Source of the DNA: Lepisosteus oculatus
Taxonomy: Eukaryota > Chordata > Actinopteri > Semionotiformes > Lepisosteidae
Assembly (NCBI RefSeq): GCF_040954835.1
Contig: NC_090723.1
Coordinates: forward strand, 8,566,001-8,630,000
Length of the DNA stretch: 64,000 nucleotides
Reading direction: 5' to 3'
This document shows, one piece after another, positions 60,816 through 64,000 of the stretch. The stretch's first letter is position 1, and each line of letters starts with the position of its first letter. The notes beneath the pieces were generated by a model that saw nothing but the letters and a program-made list of their open reading frames with translations, was not told where the DNA came from and made no database searches. The position numbers and the translations under genes are program-made.

Positions 60816-63599
60816 CTCTGCATGTTGAAGTGAGGCTCATAGTGTAAGCGTTTGCTGTAGTCTTCAGCCACAGGGATTGTCTCCTTCCAGGCAGACAGGA
60901 TCTGTCTCTTCCCTCAGTCCCATTGTCCTCTGGCGGTGGTGAAGGACCAGAGGAGGCTTGGGGGCTCTCTGTCTGGAAGTGGGCAGAGGGGGCGAGGCGG
61001 GGAAACGCACTGTGTTCGAGTCCAGCGTCTGCCAGCCTGAGCAGATGAGAGGAGCTGGCAGCAGGCCCTCGGGCTGTTCCCAGACCCAGCAGCGGGGGGG
61101 GTGGAGGGCGACGGGACAGCCTGGTGCTTCCCTGGCACTGCGGCCTTGCCGCTTGTGGGATAGTGGTCAAGGAGGGAGCCTGGGAACTGTGGCTGAGTCA
61201 GAAAACGACTCCGTGACTCGGCCTCCCCAGGCCTCTGTCCATCAGCGCCGAGCAGAAATAAACTGTGTATATGTAGTTGGAGCTTTTAGGGTACTGTGTG
61301 TAATTGGATCCTTGAATTTTTTTGCTTTAGAATTCATCTCTTGCTGAGGCAGGTAAACATGATTCGCATTTTTTCGGGTGAGATCAAAGCGAAGGGCTTC
61401 TGGCTGTGGTGCAGGTCCGCGTGCTCTGAACCAGGCTTCGGGGGGGAAACGGGCCGTTCGGGGCGGCCGAGGTCAGCGGCGGTGCTGGTGCTTGCTCCAG
61501 CCGGTCCCAGGGGTGGGAGCATGGAGGAGGAGGAGGAGGCAGGGAGCTCAACAGGAGCTGAAGATGAGCTTGTCTGCAGGAACACGGGCTGTGGCATTAT
61601 AGAAATGAAGCTACACGTTGGATGAATGAATGTGCACGTGTCACTGCCCCACACATCATCTCAGGTAACAGATACATGAGGAGGGGGTGGAATTGCTGTG
61701 GTTTAGTTTTAAGTCCTGCTACATGGCTTAACCCTCAGCTCCCTGTAGTGTATTGGGCACAATGTCAGGAGCATAGCTCTCTCTTCTAGAGCATTATTAC
61801 TGTTGTAGACGGGCTCCTTTGTGTTGGCCCACATGCAGTACTGTGAGGTTGCCCAGAAAAAGGGGTGTAATTTAACCACAGTACATTTGTGTGGAATGCT
61901 TGGAGCTTTTCCAAGGATTATACCATAAGCATACTTTGCCACAGCTACTTTTTATTTCTCTAACACTGTGTGTCTCTTTAGATGCTATTTTACTGTGATT
62001 CAGTGGTTCAATTTATTCTGATTCTACAGTGTTATAGCAAAAGGCCATTACAGCTAACATTAAAATATCATAGGAGCCCAAAGTGCAGCAACTACTTTTA
62101 ACTAGATTAACTATTAAGACTTGATCATTTTTACCTGATTCGGTGGGATGAGGAATTTGCAATTGCGAGTTGCTCCAAAAATGTTCGGAATGTGCTTTTC
62201 TCCTGGCTGGTTGGGTCTCGCTCCATTGATGTGTTAATGTACACGGAGTGTTTGTTAATCAGTCTCCTCCTCCCTCAAGGGGCTGCCTTGCTCAGGGAAG
62301 GTTTAGTGCTCCGCTGAGATCCACACTCTCCCAGTTCAGCTCCCTGACCCTCTGGAATCCCAGGAATGCCTGTCTTCTTCTTCCCAGCTCACTTAGTCCT
62401 GCAGGTTGGGACAGAACTGGAATGAGCAGAAACCCCCACAAGGTTTCGGAAACCGGCTGAGTAGTCATGGGCCCCTCCCTGTCTGATGCATCACCTTAGC
62501 ATTTCCTAGAGCAAACGGACCCTCTGGAGCCTTGAGCTGCCCCCTCCCGTGTGCTGAAAGGCTGAATAATCAATGCAACAGCCTCCATTCACCCTGAAAC
62601 TGTCAAGAAGAGTTCAGCACTGCCTGCTGGCAGCTAGTGTGAGTTCAGGGATCTGCAGTGTGGGCAGCGTTCACTAGTGTTCACTAGTGTGCAAAAGGCT
62701 CAGACACTTTAGACTCCATCAGGAGTTACAATATATGCGTGTTACAGGTCTGCACCATCTACTCATGTTGTTATCTGCCTTTATTACTAGTATTAGTATT
62801 AACGCAACTCAGTTTGGGTAAGAAGAAAGCAAACTCATTGAGCATCTTTAATCCCCACGTTGAGCAGAATCTTCAAAAACCTGATCACAGCATCGCAAGG
62901 GGAATTTGTTGAGCAGCCACTATAGTAGCTAATTTACCAATGAAAATGAATTGATGTCAGATCATTAACGTAATTTCTTTCACTCTAAAAGGTCTTTTTG
63001 GACTTCAAAATGCAGATCTATGAGGATTTGTTCTCCTATTTTCTTCTGCAGTGAGAAGTCTGGAGCAAAACTTCTCCAGTGTCAATGTGTTCCAGATGAT
63101 AGATTTGTGTTTCCGAAGAAAGAAAAAAATATTTGGATTTAGTGCAAAGAGCAGAATAAGACTAAGTCTCGAGAGATTTTCCAAACCCAGTTCTTGTAAT
63201 TTTCATAAGAAGTCAGCATTTCCTTGCTAATGGACAGGCCTATTAACAAAATCCAGAAATGTACTTGCTTCCGCTATATAAAGAGCAGCCTGTGTCCACT
63301 GTCTCTTCAAATCTGATTTATGCTGGTGAATTAAGTTGTACCTCCCCGTGCTGTAGAAAGGCTGTGACTCTGTGCTTTAGGCAGTGCTCTGTAGTCAATG
63401 AATGTCACTGTGATTAATGAGAACTCTTGCCTGCCCTTCTCTGGCTCGGCCTGAGCAGCTCCCCACCGCACTGGTTTTCAGTAAACATCTTTCCACCTTC
63501 CTCCCTCTTCCTCTGCCTCACTGCGTGCTCCCCCCAGCCTGAAGCTGCCCTATTATCCATGAGTTTCCTAATTGTTTCTTTCAGTTCAGGATTTTGGGG

Positions 63600-63875
63600 G
63601 GGTAGCCGGAGCCTGTCCCGGCAAGCAGTGGGCACAAGACCGCAAGCAAGGGTACACCCTGTCCATCGCGGGGCAGACGCTCACTCACACCTGGGCCAGT
63701 TCTCCCAGGAGCCAATTAAGTAGGCCTGATCACAGTCCATAGACCTCATCAGTAGGTCTTTGTACTGTGGGAGGAAGCCCATGGGAAGAACACAGAGAGC
63801 ACCCCAGATCTGGGATTGACCCCAGGGTGAGGCAGCAGTGCTAACCACTGCGCCACTGTGCGGCACTGCCCTGTT
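63600..63875 (-). mobile_element. tRNA-headed SINE-like repeat
   Basis: On the minus strand the element begins GTGGCGCAGTGGTTAGCACT. This contains a perfect Pol III A-box match (TGGCGCAGTGG). A degraded B-box region (GGGTCAATCCC) follows about 35 bp later, then the body that on the plus strand reads CTTTGTACTGTGGGAGGAAG, and the tail GGAGCCTGTCCCGGCAAGCA. This is a widespread fish repeat as remembered. It is the most complete of three copies in the window. Confidence 0.72.
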
Positions 63876-64000
63876 GTTCAATCCCCACATGACCCCTGCT
63901 GTCGGCAGTTTGCACTTTGTGCTTTTTTCGGCAGCGGTTTTTGTGTCAGTCTGTTTCGGTCCCGCCTGGTGTGGAATCGCCCTGTCGCGTCTTTGTGGCC

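Larger units (their letters stand above)
54220..64000 (+). other. itga3: itga3 intron 1 (continues past window end)
   Basis: At least 9.8 kb of intron follow the donor at 54220. It contains a retroposon tail (56690-56846), one copy of an unnamed 450-bp repeat (60340-60815) and a tRNA-headed SINE-like repeat (63600-63875). No second itga3 exon could be found by looking for beta-propeller motifs in plus-strand frames. Confidence 0.8.

Noticed and set aside
54220..64000. Search for itga3 exon 2
   Set aside because: No plus-strand frame shows the expected GAPR or NRTG beta-propeller motifs with flanking AG and GT sites, so exon 2 is taken to lie outside.
1..64000. CRISPR arrays, bacterial operons, phage or endogenous retrovirus genes
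   Set aside because: Nothing of the kind is seen: no regularly spaced repeats, no prokaryotic gene layout, no gag/pol/env frames or paired LTRs.

Overview
The window is vertebrate genomic DNA, most likely from a ray-finned fish: multi-exon genes, long non-coding stretches, microsatellites, a decayed Tc1-type transposon and several families of LINE/SINE debris. A non-teleost or early-branching ray-finned fish (holostean-like) is possible, but that is a guess from the dlx3 protein and the repeat types.

Only two protein-coding genes can be supported. (1) A complete three-exon dlx3 homeobox gene lies on the minus strand. Its exons are 22090-21751, 19611-19427 and 18020-17709, and they join in frame to a 278-residue protein with a distal-less N-terminal region, an intact homeodomain and a C-terminus ending GAVY. 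(2) The first coding exon of an alpha-3-type integrin, itga3, lies on the plus strand at 54023-54219. The rest of the window, to 64000, is its first intron. A minus-strand DLX3 beside a plus-strand ITGA3 matches the human 17q21 arrangement DLX4(+) - DLX3(-) - ITGA3(+). It separates this locus from the paralogous DLX1/2-ITGA6 locus. A dlx4 gene is expected just left of base 1, but none of its coding sequence is visible.

Layout: 1-16.9 kb is the expected dlx4-dlx3 interval, with a TAAT-rich candidate enhancer at 4.1 kb, a foldback element at 9 kb and GC-rich blocks at 10.5 and 12.3-13.0 kb. 17-22.4 kb is dlx3. 22.4-53.4 kb is intergenic and holds a Tc1-like pseudotransposase, retroposon tails, a nested insertion, an L2/CR1-type LINE 3' end and homeodomain-site clusters. 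53.46-54.3 kb is the itga3 promoter, 5' UTR and exon 1. 54.2-64 kb is itga3 intron 1, with more repeats.

dlx3 encodes a nuclear transcription factor of ectoderm and placodes. itga3 encodes the alpha chain of a laminin receptor. They share a neighbourhood, not a pathway. No exotic new system is evident. The more unusual items are a ~450-bp unnamed repeat present twice with a partly conserved reading frame, a ~380-bp element with ~100-bp inverted termini, a (CT)n microsatellite serving as a splice-acceptor tract, and candidate CTCF and homeodomain regulatory sites.
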